From: an uncultured Eubacteriaceae bacterium
GTDB taxonomy: Bacteria > Bacillota > Clostridia > Eubacteriales > Eubacteriaceae
Direction: 5' to 3'
Assembly: GCA_947625585.1 (NCBI GenBank)
Contig: CANQOZ010000023.1
Location: 1 to 15,789 of the forward strand
Length of the DNA stretch: 15,789 nucleotides
Shown: positions 15,511-15,789 of the stretch, in pieces
How the letters are laid out: each line of letters starts with the position of its first letter
How positions within the stretch are numbered: position 1 is the stretch's first letter
Position numbers and translations under genes: made by a program
Notes under the pieces: model-generated
What the model was told of the DNA's origin: nothing
Seen by the model: the letters and a program-made list of their open reading frames with translations, nothing else
The model's database searches: none

Positions 15511-15547
15511 AAAATCTATCCTATACTATTAAGATAGAATTTTTTTA
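15511..15547 (+). terminator. rho-independent terminator upstream of thrS
   Basis: TCTATC (15515-15520) pairs with GATAGA (15533-15538). Past a one-base bulge, AAAA (15511-15514) pairs with the start of the following T run, which spans 15540-15546. The loop is about 12 bases. The U tract is on the plus strand, yet no plus-strand gene precedes it: the upstream gene runs the other way. It may end an unrecognised small RNA or leader. Confidence 0.55.
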
Positions 15548-15579
15548 TATTCTACAACAAATCAAGCTTAAATGTTTTT

Positions 15580-15588
15580 TGGTATAAT
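15580..15588 (+). promoter_or_regulatory. extended -10 promoter of thrS
   Basis: TGGTATAAT is a full extended -10 element (TGnTATAAT). The -35 region has no good match, which extended -10 promoters tolerate. The predicted start near 15595 gives a leader of about 30 bases containing AAGGA (15616-15620), 6 bases before the ATG. The promoter lies after the orphan terminator, so thrS would escape any control acting there. Confidence 0.6.
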
Positions 15589-15626
15589 AATAAATTGTTT
15601 AATTATTAATCTAAAAAGGACTAAAT

Positions 15627-15699
15627 ATGAATATAAAACTGAAAGATGGATCAATAAAGGAATTTCCTAAAGGTTCAACAGTTTATGATATAGCAAAAG
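15627..15699 (+). CDS. thrS: threonyl-tRNA synthetase, first exon (TGS domain start), interrupted
   Basis: Threonyl-tRNA synthetase charges tRNA-Thr and is normally essential. The first 24 codons, MNIKLKDGSIKEFPKGSTVY then DIAK, match the opening beta-hairpin of the N-terminal TGS domain. The promoter and Shine-Dalgarno are intact (AAGGA, 6-base spacer). After the first base of codon 25 the similarity ends abruptly: the expected continuation, of the type S-I-S-x-G-L, is replaced by G-A-T-R-S and a TAA stop at 15714-15716. The break coincides with GTGCGAC, so I read it as a splice junction or insertion, not as a frameshift. If the insert is not removed only a 29-residue peptide is made. Whether the gene is restored by splicing, or another thrS exists elsewhere, cannot be seen here. 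Confidence 0.85.
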
Positions 15700-15789
15700 G
15701 TGCGACTCGTTCCTAAGTGAAAAGCTTAGGCAGGCAACTGAACAAACGTTCTGAGATAACACCCTTAATACTCCGACTGGCACTATTTG
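15700..15789 (+). mobile_element. probable group II intron, 5' end only, inserted in thrS
   Basis: From 15700 the sequence starts GTGCGAC, matching the group II intron 5' consensus GUGYG, exactly where the conserved ThrRS frame breaks off. It has the same orientation as thrS, as splicing requires. Base composition shifts: 41 of 90 bases are G or C (about 46%), against roughly 25-30% in the preceding spacer. It forms short hairpins like the start of intron domain I: CCTAAG (15712-15717) with CTTAGG (15725-15730), and GAAC (15740-15743) with GTTC (15748-15751). The intron-encoded reverse transcriptase, the EBS sites, domains V and VI and the second thrS exon would all lie beyond the window. The subclass cannot be decided. 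Another type of insertion is possible but explains the GTGCGAC boundary less well. Confidence 0.78.

Noticed and set aside
15357..15626. T-box riboswitch for thrS.
   Set aside because: The conserved AGGGTGGNACCGCG sequence is absent, and the thrS promoter lies downstream of the only terminator.
15700..15716. Frameshift or point mutation as the cause of the early stop in thrS.
   Set aside because: No other frame after 15700 resumes ThrRS sequence, base composition shifts, and the break coincides with an intron-type GTGCGAC boundary. An insertion fits better.
1..15789. CRISPR arrays, tRNA or rRNA genes, insertion sequence ends.
   Set aside because: No regularly spaced repeats, tRNA or rRNA sequence, or transposase frames were recognised in the window.

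Overview
The window is AT-rich (roughly 30% G+C by eye), densely coded, and uses Shine-Dalgarno signals such as AGGAG. The order ctpA-like protease, uvrB, uvrA, the adjacent TIGR03960/TIGR03936 pair, a YheB-like DUF445 protein and a thrS start point to a low-GC Gram-positive bacterium. A fermentative Clostridia/Tissierellia-type lineage is my best guess; the genus cannot be read from this sequence.

Layout. 1-519 is the C-terminal end of an S41 (CtpA/CtpB) processing protease, followed on the same strand by uvrB (546-2639) and uvrA (2643-5423), the damage-recognition proteins of nucleotide excision repair. A hairpin-rich convergent spacer (5424-5673) ends this block. It holds a uvrA terminator, a 14-base match to the catabolite-responsive-element consensus, and three more inverted repeats. 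5674-8990 looks like an accessory block of three genes. These are an ADP-ribosylglycohydrolase (minus), a divergent NADAR-family protein of the DarT1-antitoxin type (plus), and a P-loop ATPase with a C-terminal DUF234 domain whose nuclease residues look degenerate (plus). No DarT toxin is visible.

Housekeeping genes resume with coaBC (minus, 9004-10206; coenzyme A synthesis), divergent from citrate synthase (10335-11693). They are followed by the overlapping B12-binding-type radical SAM gene and its DUF2344 partner (11737-14314), then by a DUF445 membrane protein on the minus strand (14451-15356). Most transcription units end in a recognisable hairpin terminator.

The most striking feature is at the right edge. 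A clean thrS start (TGS domain of threonyl-tRNA synthetase, own promoter and Shine-Dalgarno) breaks off after 73 coding bases. From base 15700 the sequence begins GTGCGAC, becomes distinctly richer in G+C and no longer matches ThrRS. This is what the 5' end of a group II intron inserted in the sense orientation would look like, within an essential gene. The remainder lies outside the window.

The second point of interest is functional. Two unrelated ADP-ribose-removing enzyme families face each other across a shared 221-bp promoter region, beside the excision-repair genes. Excision repair has been reported to deal with DarT-made DNA-ADP-ribose adducts. This suggests, but does not prove, a set of genes for removing ADP-ribosylation without a local toxin.
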